Assembly: GCA_025677825.1 (NCBI GenBank) | Contig: JAIXMO010000008.1 | Location: 558,001 to 622,000 of the forward strand | Length of the DNA stretch: 64,000 nt | Source of the DNA: Helicostylum pulchrum | Lineage: Eukaryota; Mucoromycota; Mucoromycetes; Mucorales; Mucoraceae | Direction: 5' to 3' | The notes under the pieces: generated by a model | Database searches by the model: none | The model's input: only the letters and a program-made list of their open reading frames with translations | Told to the model about the DNA's origin: nothing | Position numbers and translations under genes: made by a program | Shown: piece after piece, positions 1 to 13,069 of the stretch | Layout: the number at the start of each line of letters is the position of its first letter | How positions within the stretch are numbered: position 1 is the first letter of the stretch

Positions 1-1613
1 ACAACTAAATTCTCATACAAAAACGTCATATACAAACAAAATCTTAGATGTATTTGTGCGTGTACGCGTATAAACATCTAAATAGTAAATATACTTTTAG
101 TATCTTTGATAGTTCGTTTTTTTTTTTTTTTGTAAGTTTAATAAACTTGCGGAATAAAAATGTATTAGCTTTATTTGATACATAAATGATACATATTACA
201 CTGCTTGAAGTAAAAGTAATACCAAAAGATATATTACACACAGGACTTTTGTGTGTGCACCAGTAAGTACCACACTTTATACAAATAAATAAACTGTAAG
301 CCAATGGGTAGTACATGTTTACCAATATACAGGTTTTTTTTTTTTGTGCTGGTCTCCTTAAAACTTTTTTTTAAAAAGTTTTGAAAAACCCCATTTTTAG
401 TAATATTCTGTAGAATATTTTTAAGCCGTTTATACATATAGTTGGTCCGATGCTAATGTATTTCAAAGAGAAAATCCACGGCATGTAATTTATTCATTGT
501 TTAACTACTGTGGTTCTACTACCAATGTTAAGGATTTAGTGTTTTTTTTTGCAGTTTTTTTTTATTGATGTCAGTTTCATTTTTTCTGATTAACAAAGTC
601 CAGTCTTGGGATAGATCCTAGTTCGTTCATTTGGTACTCGAATAAAGAGCCCTTTTCGAGGGTTCATTATATTAATAGTGCTACGCTTTTTTTTACGCTC
701 CCTTTGCTAAATGCTTAAATTGGTAGAATTTAAAGAACTATATGATTTCAGAATATATTGACAATTTACATAATTTTCAATATAATACAGAATTCATAAT
801 ATTACTGCTCAAAAAAGGAGGTTAGTGTTTGCTAAAGGAGAACTTTTTTTTTTTTTGCTCGAGGGGGCGAGTATCTATTAAAATGAAATTCGATTGCGGC
901 GTAAGAAACAAAAAGGCATTACCGCACGCTTACATACACATACAATGTACCAGATTTCATTGTTTTTTTGTTTGTGCATTGCACTGCGAGAAAAAAAAAA
1001 GAAATCTAACACAAGGGGAGAAAGAAAGAGATATACAATAAAAAGACACGGAGATATATATAAATGTATACATACAAAGGAGAAACGGGGGTTATAATGA
1101 ACCACCAACAGATATATGTTTTCTCTTTGTTTCAAACGCGTTTAACTTTTTAAGAAAATCGTCTACTGCATGTTATACACTTGTTTTGATGCTAGTATAT
1201 TAGGTTACTAAAACGTTTTGTGTGTGTGTTTCATCACATGTAGGCTAAATATTAGTTTCTACATATAAAATAATCGTATATGCATTTGCGTGACCTAACA
1301 CTTGTTTTTAGCGCAAGGAGTTTTTTTTTTTTTTTTTTTATATAATCGCCCTTTTACGGTTCCTAAGTAGTGACGGAAAGCAGGGTCAAAATGCACCTTT
1401 TTGTTTAATTCAAGTTAGTTGCAAACAATACCACTTAAAAGAAGATTAAGGAATTTTTTTTTTGGGGGAGGGGATTATGCTTATGAAAGGTTTTTTTACT
1501 CGCGGAAACTACGACAGCAACTGTACTTTTTCATAAAAATGGGAATCGTGTTTCACCAACTCCTGGGAAAAAGGCGTTTTGTGACTATGAGAAGTCAGAT
1601 GAGATGAGAGGAA

Positions 1614-1649
<36 letters not shown>

Positions 1650-2065
1650 AGTATATTACACTCCTTTGGGCGTATTCGTGTACGAGAACAAAAAAAACAA
1701 TGACATATCGTTTGCATTAAAACCCGCTGACGTTTGTGTACACACTCTCTGTGAGTCGTCGCTGCTTGAAAAAAAAAAGTAACGTTAATGACAGGTTTTA
1801 CTGATAGATTATTAAAACGTTACATTAAACAAAAAATGGGGTTTTTTGGTTGCATGGTAGTTAATGATAAGCGTACACTTTTGACTTCTTTATGTGCGTG
1901 CCTTTTATAGATTGTCGTTTCGCTGTAGTTTTGACCTTTTGTTTTATTTTTCGGCGTACCTCGAAAAGCCACTCAACCAAGGAAAAAAAAAAGAAAGAGA
2001 AAAAAAAATATTTTTTTTTATTTTTCTTAATATTTTTTTTTTTTCAATTGCAAGCGAAATAACTA
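1..2065. other. Gene-poor stretch, no supported gene
   Basis: Only short open frames full of Phe/Lys runs are present, as expected from poly-T and poly-A tracts. I recognise no conserved domain on either strand. It holds a (GA)n dinucleotide tract (about 1616-1646) and an imperfect hairpin around 650-665. The right end is the 5' region of the methyltransferase gene that starts at 2066. Confidence 0.5.
1616..1646. repeat. (GA)n microsatellite
   Basis: About 15 uninterrupted GA units in intergenic DNA. It is a simple sequence repeat with no sign of coding use. Confidence 0.9.
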
Positions 2066-2827
2066 ATGTCAAACCAACGTTCTTATATTATTGAACACAT
2101 GGAAGACGCCATGCATGAATGGTGTTCTTTAGAATATAAACACATGTTGCAAAAGATTGGACCGGATCATCTTTATTTTACGTCTTTAACCGACAAGTGT
2201 ATGAATGAAGGTATGCCGGAAGAAGTCAAGGCAGCCAAACTTTATCAAGTAGACGTGCTTAATTTACCTGGTGTTAAACCCGAGGAAATTTGTTTATTGG
2301 ACCCTGCCGGTACTTCTGAATTGGCACCTGAGGATGGTGATAAATTCAAGTACTTTTTATTCGGTGGTATTTTAGGGGATCATCCTCCCAGAGGTAAGCA
2401 GAAAATGTTTTAAGGCACAACAACGATAATCTAATTGCTTTTATTCACCTGTAGATCGTACTGGTGAATTGCGTAAGTTAGGATTTGCAGGTAGACGCCT
2501 TGGTCCAGTTCAAATGACGACTGATACTGCTGTCAATGTCACCAAGCGAGTAGTAGAAGATAGAAGTAAGCGATAATTATATTATTTTTAAAATGGTTAT
2601 TAATAACAACGACAACAAAAGTTCCTTTAGATGAAATTCCATATATTGATTATCCAGAGATTTTCTTTTCTCGTCACGAATCAGTTACTATGCCTTTCCG
2701 TTATATTGCGGAAACTAAAACTATTACAACCAAAGATGGAGAACAAAAGACAATTAAAAAGCCTTTAATGCCTCCTGGTATGTTGGATTTACTCAAGAGA
2801 GATAATGAAATGACGCTTGAATTTTAA
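2066..2827 (+). CDS. SFM1: SPOUT-family protein arginine methyltransferase Sfm1
   Basis: Cytosolic SAM-dependent arginine methyltransferase of the SPOUT (trefoil-knot) fold. The yeast protein methylates one arginine of ribosomal protein Rps3. There are three exons: 2066-2393, 2455-2565 and 2631-2827, with GT-AG introns of about 60 bases, and the phases join cleanly. Visible family landmarks are YIIEHMED near the N-terminus, CLLDPAG, the FGGILGDHPPRDRTGELR segment spanning intron 1, GPVQMTTDTAV, and the C-terminal IDYPEI...MPFRY...PPGMLDLLK. The ATG at 2066 is chosen because yeast Sfm1 also has only a few residues before YIIEHME. The next ATG (2099) would remove that motif. Total length is near the family norm of 210-220 residues. 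Recognition is by remembered family motifs. Confidence 0.9.
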
Positions 2828-4011
2828 AAAATAAAATGTAAATGTAAATAACACAATTTCTATATTATTTTCAACTCATCTGCATTTTGATTTCAATCAA
2901 ACAAGTAATAAGCAAAAAAAAGAAAAAAACATTCGCCATTTTAAGCTTTTATTCGCTGAGTGATTTTTTCACCAGTAGTCATTTCGATTGATTATGACAA
3001 ATGCATGCCATCATTTTGTATTCAATGGTTATCTTGTTTGAAACTGCGATTTCCGTAGTTGTTTTTGACTCATTTTGCAGCATAGTTGAGTGATTAAAAT
3101 GTAACCAATAAGAGCAGACTACGATTTTTTTATTTTTTTCCTTCAGGATGCTATCCACATGTATATATATATATATAGCACTAGTAGTAATAGTAGTATT
3201 CACGGCAGTAAAAAGGAGTTGGGGTACGAGGGGGGAGAGAGAAAGAGAGAAGGGGTGTAAAAGAAATAAATTGTATATTACTTTTTTAAGAATACCCACG
3301 GTGCGATCTTATTAGTTGCATGTATTTCTGTCCAACATCAACGACCACCAAGGGGAGGGCTGGGTGTTTCAATTATTTGCTTACTGGTAATTATTAATTA
3401 TTTGGGGTTGGATTATTTACCCGACCGTTTTTTAATTGCTTCTTTTGGAATTTCGTCATTTTTAAGTAATTAACCAATTAAATTAAAAGGAAAGCACGAG
3501 AAACAAAAAAAAAGTGGGTGTATTTTTTTCTTCTATAAATAGTTTACAGTCCCCACCCACTTCTTTTTTTTCTTTTTCTTTACCTTTTTGTTTAAAAAAA
3601 AACCCCCTTTCTAATACCTTCTTTTTTTATATACGTAAAACTATTTTAATCATGGCCTCCAACTGATTTGCTCCCCAAAGCGAAACAAACTAAAAAAAAT
3701 TATTTCTTCTCCCAAAAAGCAATAACAAAAATACCAACAAATTCATCAAAATTTGGTAGTTTTTTATTTAACTCAAAAATCTCTTTATATACAAACATAA
3801 TATGTTAACACTCCCCGAACTTGGACATAGCCCACTATTGGCATTATATTATACGACTTAGTCACACACTTTATATCAACAACAACAACAACAACAACAA
3901 CAAAACAAAAAGGAAAACTCTCTATCTCTCTTATCTCTCTCTCATCTATTAAAACAAATCTCTCTATCTCTCTCTATTAATACTACTACTACTACTACCA
4001 CTACTACTTCT
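2828..4011. promoter_or_regulatory. Intergenic region and long leader of the kinase gene
   Basis: No conserved coding sequence was seen. A TATAAATA box lies at about 3534-3541, roughly 475 bases before the kinase ATG. Between them are C/T-rich stretches, a four-codon upstream open frame (ATG at about 3652), a CAA-repeat (about 3880-3905), a CTCTCT-rich pyrimidine tract (3915-3975) and an ACTACT run just before the start codon. This looks like a long, low-structure 5' leader; promoter placement is inference from the TATA-like box. Confidence 0.4.
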
Positions 4012-5187
4012 ATGATACAATCTGAATCTTATTGGTCTGAACTCTCTACTACTATGGTCGACAAAGTAGTCGACCAAGAATTTCAATTATTGGAAGTACT
4101 TGGTCACGGTGCATATGGCTGCTTATTCTTGGGTCAATCACTCTTAAACAATTCTTACGTGGCAGTCAAAGTACTCAGCAAAACAGGTCTTGACCTTCAA
4201 CAACTCCAAATTCAACAACTTGAAATTGACATTCAATCTTCTCTTTCTCATCCCAACTTATTGGCTTTACACCGTGTTATTCAAGATATGGACTACATCT
4301 ATATGGTCATGGAACTTTGCGATCAAGGTGATTTATTTGATTTCGTTATTCGTGATCAAGACACAAACTTAATTCGTGAAGAAGCACTTGTAAAAAAGTT
4401 ATTCTTGCAAATACTTGATGCTGTTGAAAGTATGCACGCTCAAGGTGTCTATCACCGTGATTTAAAACTTGAAAACGTTTTATTGAAATGTGAGGACGAA
4501 GAAGATGAAGATGATATTACTTGTAAAGTTGCTGATTTCGGTTTAGCTACTCGTGAACGTTATTCAATGGAATTTGGGTGTGGTTCTACCTCTTACTTGG
4601 CTCCTGAACATTTTGATGATGCCAATGAAGAACTTGTACCTTACGATGCCGCTGCTTCTGATGCTTGGTCTCTCGGTGTCCTCTTGTTGACTTTAATATT
4701 TGGTCGTAATCCTTGGCAAGAAGCTTCAAGTGCTGATGCTACTTACAATGAATTCAAAAGATCTCCAATCATCCTTAAAGAACAATTATTCCCTGAGTTA
4801 TCTATTGCCACTTATCGTTTTTTGGAACAAGTGTTAACTTCAAATGGTTCCGATAGACCTTCTGTATCGGAAATGAAGGATCAATTCTTAGCTATCGACC
4901 GTCTCTTAACCACTGATGAAGATCATTACGATGATTATTATGAACCTGTTCCTACTGCCATCTTATCTTCTCATACTACTACCAAACGTGCTGATATCAC
5001 TTCTTATGATTCTGCTTTCTTCTCTGGTGGTACTGGCTCTTCTTGGTCTGATATGGTTGAAGAAGATGAAGAAGAACAACTTCGTCAATCTGAGAAATCT
5101 TCTCATAGTCCTGCTCTTTCTCAATACGATGATGAAGACACTGATATGTTTGTTCATAGTGACGAGAAAGAGTCCTGGTGGCTTTAG
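4012..5187 (+). CDS. Ran1/Pat1-Ksp1-like serine/threonine protein kinase
   Basis: Intronless 391-residue protein kinase. The kinase domain spans about residues 22-295: glycine loop GHGAYG, ATP-anchoring lysine in VAVKVLS, HRDLKLEN catalytic loop, DFGLA magnesium loop, then GCGSTSYLAPEH and DAWSLGVLLLTL. The GCGS...PE activation segment and the 'GRNPW' that follows are typical of the Ran1(Pat1)/Ksp1/Sks1 group of fungal kinases, which act in nutrient response and control of meiosis. The C-terminal 95 residues are acidic and Ser/Thr-rich, probably disordered and regulatory. An in-frame ATG at 4054 (MVDKVV) just before the domain is an alternative start. The exact role is inferred from the family only. 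Confidence 0.85.
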   Translation: MIQSESYWSELSTTMVDKVVDQEFQLLEVLGHGAYGCLFLGQSLLNNSYVAVKVLSKTGLDLQQLQIQQLEIDIQSSLSHPNLLALHRVIQDMDYIYMVMELCDQGDLFDFVIRDQDTNLIREEALVKKLFLQILDAVESMHAQGVYHRDLKLENVLLKCEDEEDEDDITCKVADFGLATRERYSMEFGCGSTSYLAPEHFDDANEELVPYDAAASDAWSLGVLLLTLIFGRNPWQEASSADATYNEFKRSPIILKEQLFPELSIATYRFLEQVLTSNGSDRPSVSEMKDQFLAIDRLLTTDEDHYDDYYEPVPTAILSSHTTTKRADITSYDSAFFSGGTGSSWSDMVEEDEEEQLRQSEKSSHSPALSQYDDEDTDMFVHSDEKESWWL

Positions 5188-5490
5188 ATTCATCCTTTTC
5201 TTTTTTTCTTTTATATATATACATACATCTTTTTTTCTTTCTTTCTTTTTTTCTTTCTTTTTTTCTCACTGTATTCCCCCCTCTCCCTACTTTTTTTTAA
5301 AATAAATTACATAAATTTTTATTTGTCTCAAATATCATTGGTTCAATTTTTCGCCTTATTTTTAATAAAGGGCAAATATGTGGCGTATAACTAAAACTAA
5401 TTTGATCCGTAAAAGAAAGTGTCACTAAAACGTGTGAACACATTATGTGCAATTAAACAAGAACATGGTTGCACGTAAAATTATGATTTA
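5188..5490. other. Convergent 3' region
   Basis: Intergenic sequence of about 300 bases between the convergent kinase (+) and phospholipase D (-) genes. It begins with a T/C-rich stretch (5200-5290) that is likely the kinase 3' UTR. No gene or conserved motif was seen. Confidence 0.6.
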
Positions 5491-8400
5491 TTAAGTGAAA
5501 ATGACCATGGGAGTAACAGTTTCTCGTATTAAAGACCCCAACATATTTTCATCTTTTAAATAATCATAAGGAAACTGGACTAAATGACCTCTCACTTTCG
5601 AAAGCCGATTGCGTATTTCACGACCGTGAAGTTGGGGATCAGCTACATGCCCGTGCGGTATCTTGTTTGGGTCAGGTAAAAACTTACGATGTTGTTCAAA
5701 GGTGTGTACAGTATCATCTGGAACACACCGAAACAAGTCTCTATAAATCATTGTATTCTTCAGCGCGGTTTGATTCCACAAGTCTTTACAGCAATGATCT
5801 GCTAACGGATCCAATGCCTTTGCCATAAAACTATTCAAATCCGCTTTAGAATTGCCAGACCGTTTCTCATGGTTTAAAACCATATCTGGTCCTGCTGTTT
5901 CAAAATTTTTAATCTCTGCTTCTGTAGAGCGTTGGTGTGTTTGGTGCTGTGACAATGATGAATCCATATCATTGGCGGCTTCCATTTCTGCTTGACCTTT
6001 TTCAACCAATTGCTCCCAGTTGCTAAAATCTAATAACCCCAAGTGTTCTTTAAAAAGGTGTGTACGTAACGAATGAGCAAATTTTGCTGCTTTATACTCT
6101 TGACCATCCATAAATGACGATACCATATCTGTATCTTCAATTAACATGGCTATTTCAGAGTCTCGGTTACCAAGTTGTGAACGGTCATTAATATTAGCTA
6201 ATAATAACATTTTTAGTTTTTTTTTTTTTGCATCATACCATAAATATTTTTTTTTTTTTACCTGAGCCAATCAATACAATACGGTCATCCACAATAAGAA
6301 TTTTATCATGAATATAGACTAATTCGCTGACATAATGTTCACGATCATCATCATCCTTAATATCCTTTTCAGCATTATTACTACCACTACTACCACTACT
6401 ATTACTATTTGGTATAGGTGTAGCAGTAGGTGAAAGAGGATCACGTAAACTTTCAGATGATGAAGTAGCAGTAGCATTTTGTGGTTTCAAAGCGTCCTTT
6501 GATTTTGTCTTTTGAGCAGGTTTTTTCTTGCTTGCAGTTTTAGGAGGTACTAATTTATCCCAATTTCTTAAACTGTACCATCCAATATAGTCTGATGGTT
6601 CGATACCAGCTTCCTTTAGCTTTTCAATAATCGAGTTTCCTCCGCGAGAAATGGTAATATACTGGAAATGCATGACATTTCTTGCGGCTGACGCATCTTT
6701 CGACGCCAAGTCTCCTTCGAACGCTGGGATCAATGGGATAACAATAAACACCTTGTACTTTTCTCCTTTTTCATGCGCTCGTTTAATTCGTTCCACAATA
6801 GCTTGTGCAATTTTGTTTCTTAATAACTTATCTTGCGTGGTTGCACTAACTAAATAAATAAAAGTATTAATAAAAACTATCATCGTATAAAAATTACTAC
6901 TTACTAAAGAATTGATTTTCAATATAGATATAATGCTTGGATTTACTAATACATTCCATGTATGCGTTATAAATCGAATGCTCTCGCTCAATACCCGAAC
7001 TCCATTGCGCAGAACTACGCAGGATTTGAACTCGACAAGTGCCTTTAAACGAAGACTCGTCTCGTGCTGCAACGTATTCTCCTTTGGGCATCAGAAATGG
7101 TACTGTAGGTCGGTGCATACCCTTCGACGCTTTCAGGAAATTCCACCGTTGAATAAAGTGACGTGCCACATCTCGCGCAATAGGTCCAACCTAAATTAAT
7201 TTACTTTAGCACTTGAAACTAGCTTCAAAAAACTAGTTTTTTTTTTAAATTTTTTAAATTTTTTTACCATTCCAACAGTCATATCGTGCCAAGGCATACG
7301 TGGTGTACTGTTTCGATCTACTAGTGTTAAATCGTATTGTACAACTATACGAAAAAGAATTTAGTTTTTTTTTTCTTTTTTCTTTTTTTTTTTGAGGAAA
7401 AAGATGATTTGATTTACTGCTTAAGAAATCCTTAACTCGAGGATTAGAATAATCTTGCCCTGGAAATACTTCATTTGGATGTCCTTCAGCCGGATAATCA
7501 GTTAATCTGTGAGACTGCGTATCATAACGACTATATACAATAAAGAGTTTTTAAAACATGCACGTATATATACTTTACAATCTTTTTCTTACCCCCAACA
7601 TAAATCAAGTCCACCCAAAAAAGCTAAACGATTATCAACCACTACTACTTTCTATACGACAATAAAGGTTAATATTTTTTTTTTCTTGTGTTTTAACTGC
7701 GAATAGTAATAGTAAAGTACCTCATGATGAGACCAAAATAGTACATTGTTATCAATTGAACGATGATCAGGATGTCGTACAACTACATAAAAAAATAAAA
7801 AAAGCATGATTAATTTCATATATCATCTCGTGATTTTAATATCTCTACTTTACCAATAATATTTTTATGCAATCCTTGTAACCATAACTTTGTGTGAGCT
7901 GAATTAATCGTTAAAGCTACTGCCATTTCTTTATAGACGACAATGTAGATTTTGACGCCTTCTTCTGCCTTTCTTTGAAGTAATCTGTCCAACCTAAATT
8001 CTTCATTTTTCTCTGGTGGTCTACGCAAGTACTTTTTTTTTTAAAAAAAAAAAATTGATAAGTTACACGAACACCCCTCTTTTCTACACTTTTTATATAT
8101 ACCAGTTCGGGTGATAACCACCAATCAAGAATATAAATTTCAGATTTAGCAGATAAAATAGCTTCACCAACCGCATTAAAATGATCTTCAGCATCCACAA
8201 ACCACCTTACTTTTGAATTATGCCTTACAGGAGCAAACGAACCAAACCTGTGATTTTTCACCCACGGACTCTCATTCAGCACGCGCTGAATACTCTTCAT
8301 CCACTCCTCGACCTCTCTTCTTCCGCCTTTAATCTCAAACCTTCTAAACTTGTTTGCAATCGTAATATGGTTATGATACTTTCCTAAAATCCCCGGCGTC

Positions 8401-9874
8401 TTGTTCTGCACCACTAAATTCTTATCGAACAAAAACACATCGTTGATGCGTGTCGACGCCACGTCTGAAATAAACGCCAGATACGAGTCTCGTAAAATAA
8501 CCCACTGCTTGCTCCACAAATGAGGCTTCAAAACTTGGCATAACCGAGGTATCACAAAGTTCACCTTGTTCTCTAAAAACCCTTCTTTACCCTTCCATCC
8601 CATATCTTCGACAATACTAACCGCTGAAATCTCGAGAAATTCACAGATATCGTAATTCGCCATCATGTGCGCTCGCATCAGTAATTGACGCAGGTACCGC
8701 GTAAGCGAAATCCGTCTCTTTAATGCAATCTGGTATTTCTCTCCCGCCGTGTTGTTGTTCTCAAGATCGTCGGTACGGATGGTTCCTTTGGCTGAACTAA
8801 GCCAACTTCTTAATTGACTAGGGAAACTAGGTGGACTCGGTACTGCGTCTGACAGGCTTGATTTGAACTTGAGCGTATAGTGCAATCCCACAAACTCTGC
8901 TATCGTGCGTTTAATCACCCATTTTATATCACCGTACTGTAATTCGATACGAAACACCCATTGATTAATACCTTGTGTTACTAATTCAGAATCTGTAATA
9001 GCAACCTTAACACATGTATATAAATCGTTAATCAGTACAACTGTAAAAAAATTATATATATAACTTTTCTTACGTTTATCAGTGGTAATAAAACGGGCGC
9101 CCATCGATGTCCATGCTGATCAGTTGATAGGGCAATAAATACAGGATCAAATAAGGGCGGATAATAGGGAGCAAGAGGTGTTGCATTTGCGTCTAAATCA
9201 GATACTTCGTTTGTTCGATGCGGTTGATGAGGGATGGTCTGAAGGTTAGCGATCAATCGTACTTTATCTAATGTTTTTCCCCAATGTTTTTTAGCCTTTT
9301 CGTCACTACCAGCATTGGATTTGTTGGCTTCCGTTGCACTGGTGTCTGTCGTGACCCCACTTCCAGAAGGAGGATGATGATCAACAAAGGTGGTATCTGT
9401 AGCAGTTGTTGTTGGAGGAGGAGGTTCTTGATTAAACGGATGCGTGAAATAATTATCTTCTTCGTTTTTGTTTTCAATGCTTTTGATATCCTCTGTCGAA
9501 GGTAAGACGTCGTCTTCTGGCTTGGGAGGTATATAACTGTGCCGCATCCTCGAGCTCATTTCAAACTCATTGCTACCACCACTGTCCGAATCGGTGCTGT
9601 CGCCGTTCATGTCGTCTTGGCTACCACGGCGGCTGCTGCTGTTGTGGCGTCGTCGGCTGGGTAATCGCTTCATTACCTTTTGCCATTGCAATTTTGGATC
9701 AAAATCACTTATTTGTGAATGAAGTGGGCGGCGGCTTTCAGGTGACTCGGGTGATAAGATATCTTGTGGGGTTGACGTCGCTTGTTGCGAAGGGAATATT
9801 CGTAAATTGGGTTTTTGGCGTGCCGATTCTTTCTCTGCAAAGTATTCCGCTGTATCTGCAATTGGATTCGACAT
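5491..9874 (-). CDS. Phospholipase D (PX-PH-PLD type, Spo14/PLD1-like)
   Basis: Large multi-exon phospholipase D that hydrolyses phosphatidylcholine to phosphatidic acid at membranes. The N-terminal exon (9874 to about 9075) is polar and Ser/Thr-rich, probably disordered. The PX domain begins before a phase-0 intron at VAITDSE and continues through WVIKRTIAEF. A PH-like domain follows (about 8550-8300), then the catalytic half (WFVDAEDHF, YILDWWLSP). The first HKD motif is H-E-K...D, split by an intron near 7650-7720: WSHHE lies in one exon and KVVVVDNRLAFLGGLDLCWG in the next. YIENQFF is at about 6905. The second HKD is IHDKILIVDD (about 6290-6315), and an intron with a poly-T tract separates it from ANINDRSQLG (about 6190). 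Both catalytic HKD copies look intact. Introns inside the catalytic half are many and short; exact borders were not all resolved. Confidence 0.9.
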
Positions 9875-11053
9875 TAGAAAAAAAAGAAAGAGAAAAAACT
9901 AAAAAAGAGAAAAAAAGGGAGGAAAGAAAGAGAGAAAGGTTAAGCTTGTATTTCAGAGGGAGATTTTTTTTTTTTAAAAAAAAAAAGACGTTCTTGGTTT
10001 CCTTTTTGTAATAGTTTTGCAGTGATATCATTTTGTCATACAAGCTCTCTTCTTTTTTGTTGTACAAATGATGATATAAAAATACCCCCATCATGTCGTC
10101 TCTGAAGACCATAGTATCTTTTAATTGCTCTAGAGTAGGTTACTCACGTGTATTAGTCCTTCCCGCTTGTATATCTTGGTTTTGTATAATAGCACTAAAA
10201 GCAGGTATTTTATACACCCATCTATAATTAACTTTTTAGTAGCCCGCAAAAACAGAAACAAAAAAAAAGATCATAAAAGATATTCAACGGACTCGGGTAT
10301 CACCTACTATGCATCATGTATAATTCATTGAAAAAAAAAAAAAAATTGCCAAGCTGTAACTAACTACATTTTTACTTAAAAAAAGTTGGAATATTCTAGG
10401 TTGATTTTTTTTAGTGTCTGAAAAGACTAAGAACTGTAACTGAAATATCCAGAAAAAAAACGAGGTCTGAATACATTTACCCAATCACAAAAAGTATATT
10501 TTTTTTAATTTGACAGAACCACACCAGTGGGGTACTCCGTCATTTGATAGACTTTTTTATAATATTGACAAGTAGTTCAAGTAACATGACTATGCTCGGG
10601 AAAAAAAATCCGCTTAACAAATAAAAATGCCTCTACACTCGGAAGTAAAAAAAAACTGTATCGCTTCGAACCCTTCTTTTTACAGGCAAAAAAAAAAAAA
10701 TAGGTTTTGTGCTGAATGAAACAATTTTGTTTCATCAGATTCTTTTATGTTACCTTTTCAGCTGCATAAACTTTTCTACATCGCAAAAAAGTAACCTCGT
10801 GGCCTTTAACCTATCAGTGAAAAAAGAAGGAAAACCTCGGAGCTACACTACGAATTTGTTTTAAAAAAGAGGAAAAACGACATTATGATACTGGTTTAGC
10901 TTTTTGGTTTTATACAAAAAATAAAACAAAGCGTATTATCCTCCATTTTCAAAATTACGAAGATCTTTAATTGCCATTGGTTTAAATATAATTCGTATGA
11001 GTTCTATCAGGTACTTTTCGCAATATATCACCGACGTACCTTTTTTCCAACTC

Positions 11054-11084
<31 letters not shown>

Positions 11085-11257
11085 TGCATGAATCCTAAAA
11101 GTCACTTTAAGCGTATATTTCGTGTGTGTGTGTGTGTGCAATACGGTTGCAGAGAAGTTTGATTAGAATATCCAACAAACGTGAATGCCCCTGGTTTTAG
11201 AAGCGTGGGACTATTTTAGATTTTAATATTTATACAAAGTTTTTATTTTATACACAA

Positions 11258-11317
<60 letters not shown>

Positions 11318-11329
11318 TTCTAAACTAAT
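9875..11329. other. Intergenic region without a recognisable gene
   Basis: Nothing protein-coding was recognised. The region holds a T-run/A-run palindrome (about 9964-9986), a 26-30 base poly-A tract (11053-11081), a (GT)n tract (about 11122-11137) and a long (AG)n tract (11265-11314) that abuts the stop codon of the argininosuccinate lyase gene. Confidence 0.6.
11265..11314. repeat. (AG)n microsatellite
   Basis: About 25 AG units, nearly uninterrupted, ending about 15 bases from the stop codon of the minus-strand argininosuccinate lyase gene. It therefore lies in that gene's 3' UTR or just past it. Confidence 0.9.
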
Positions 11330-12794
11330 TTAGTTGGTCTTTGATAACCAAGTCTTTAAAAGGTCGATTTGAGCTAATACAGAAGACTTTGCTGTTCCAC
11401 CAGGAGTGTTACGGTTTTCAATACTTGTTTCGAAACTCCAGACTTTACTGACATCAGCTTCAAATGAAGGGTGAAGTGTCTTGAGGTCTTCAACAGTCAA
11501 GTCGCTAAGAGTACCATTACGATCTTCGGCCATCTTGACAGCAGCACCAGAGATATGATGAGTCTCACGGAATGGAACGCCCTTACGAACAAGGTACTCT
11601 GCTAAATCAGTAGCCAACATATCAGCACTTAAACTAGCCTTCATCTTTTCAGGGAAAATGTTCATGGTACTTAAAACACCAGCAGTGATTTGAAGTGAGC
11701 CAGATAAGGTATCAGCAGCGTCGAACATGGGTTCTTTGTCTTCTTGAAGATCCTTGTTGTATGTACTAGGAATACCCTTATAAGACATCATGAAACCAGA
11801 CATCTATTATATATAAAAAAAAAAGTCAATAAACCAAATAATAACAACACAACCATTTTTTTTTTTTGTTACTTACACCACCAAATACACGACCAGATTT
11901 ACCACGCAATAATTCTAAACTATCAGGGTTCTTCTTTTGAGGCATTAAACTAGAACCGGTACTATAAGCATCAGCCAACTTTACAAAAGCAAATTCACCA
12001 GTAGAATAAATAATCAAATCTTCAGCAATACGAGAGATATGAACCATAGTTAAACTAGCCCAGAAAAGGAACTCGGCGACAAAATCACGATCACTTACAG
12101 CATAAAGAGAGTTATGAATAATATCACGGAAGCCTAATTCCTTGGCCAAAAAGTGACGATCGATATTGAAGACGTGACCAGCAAGTGCACCAGAACCCAA
12201 AGGCAAGACATTGAAACGATCAATCAATTGCTCTAAACGTTGAGCATCTGCTTGCCATAACCAAGCATGAGACAACAAGAAATGAGACCATCGAATAGGT
12301 TGAGCACGTTGAAGATGGGTATAACCAGGCATAATAACATCCAATTCCTTTTCAGCACGAGAAACAACAACAGAGATTAATTCCTTAAGATGAGCCAAAA
12401 TAGTTTGTGCTTCGTCACGTAACCAAAGACGCATATCAGTAGCAACTTGATCGTTACGAGAACGTCCAGTATGAAGCTTACCAGCGACAGAACCAACCAA
12501 CTCTCCAAGACGACGTTCGTTGGCAGTATGGATATCTTCGTCACCAGCAACAATAACAAATTTACCGGCTTCCCATTCCTTCATCACTGATTCTAATCCA
12601 GATACAAGTTGGTCACGTTCTGTTTCAGAGATGATGTTGTTCTTGGCAAGTGCCTTGGCGTAGGCAATAGATCCAATACAATCCGCGGCGTACATACGTT
12701 TATCAAAGTTGATAGAGGCGTTAAAGGCGTCCATTAAAGGATCAACTGCGCCAGAGAAACGTCCTCCCCAAAGTTTTTTAGGTGCTTCAGCCAT
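11330..12794 (-). CDS. ARG4: Argininosuccinate lyase
   Basis: Cleaves argininosuccinate to arginine and fumarate, the last step of arginine synthesis. Two exons: 12794-11877 and 11803-11330, with one intron of 73 bases starting GTAAGT and ending ATAG. The N-terminus KLWGGRFSG is the family start. Further landmarks are [20 protein letters not shown]-like [12 protein letters not shown], and the fumarase/lyase signature [19 protein letters not shown], which carries the catalytic serine, just before the intron. The C-terminal exon begins [20 protein letters not shown]. The total of 463 residues matches the family (about 460). A TATA-like TATATAA sits about 115 bases upstream of the ATG. Confidence 0.95.
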
Positions 12795-13069
12795 GATTAA
12801 TATAGTGTGTGTATGTGTGTTAAGGGTGGGGGGGGGGTTTTTTTTATATAAAAAAAGATATACAGAAGAAAAAAGAAAACAAACGAGGGTAACGTAATAC
12901 TTTTTTTATATAAGCTTTTTTTTTTTTTAAAAAAAAAATATGGGCGCCATAATATGACAGACACCCTCACATCATGACTCACAATTGTGATAGAACGAAA
13001 TTTTAGTATTCCGCGCGCCGAAAATCTTTTTTATTTATTTGTGTGTGGGGTGAACTAGTTTTTTTTCAA

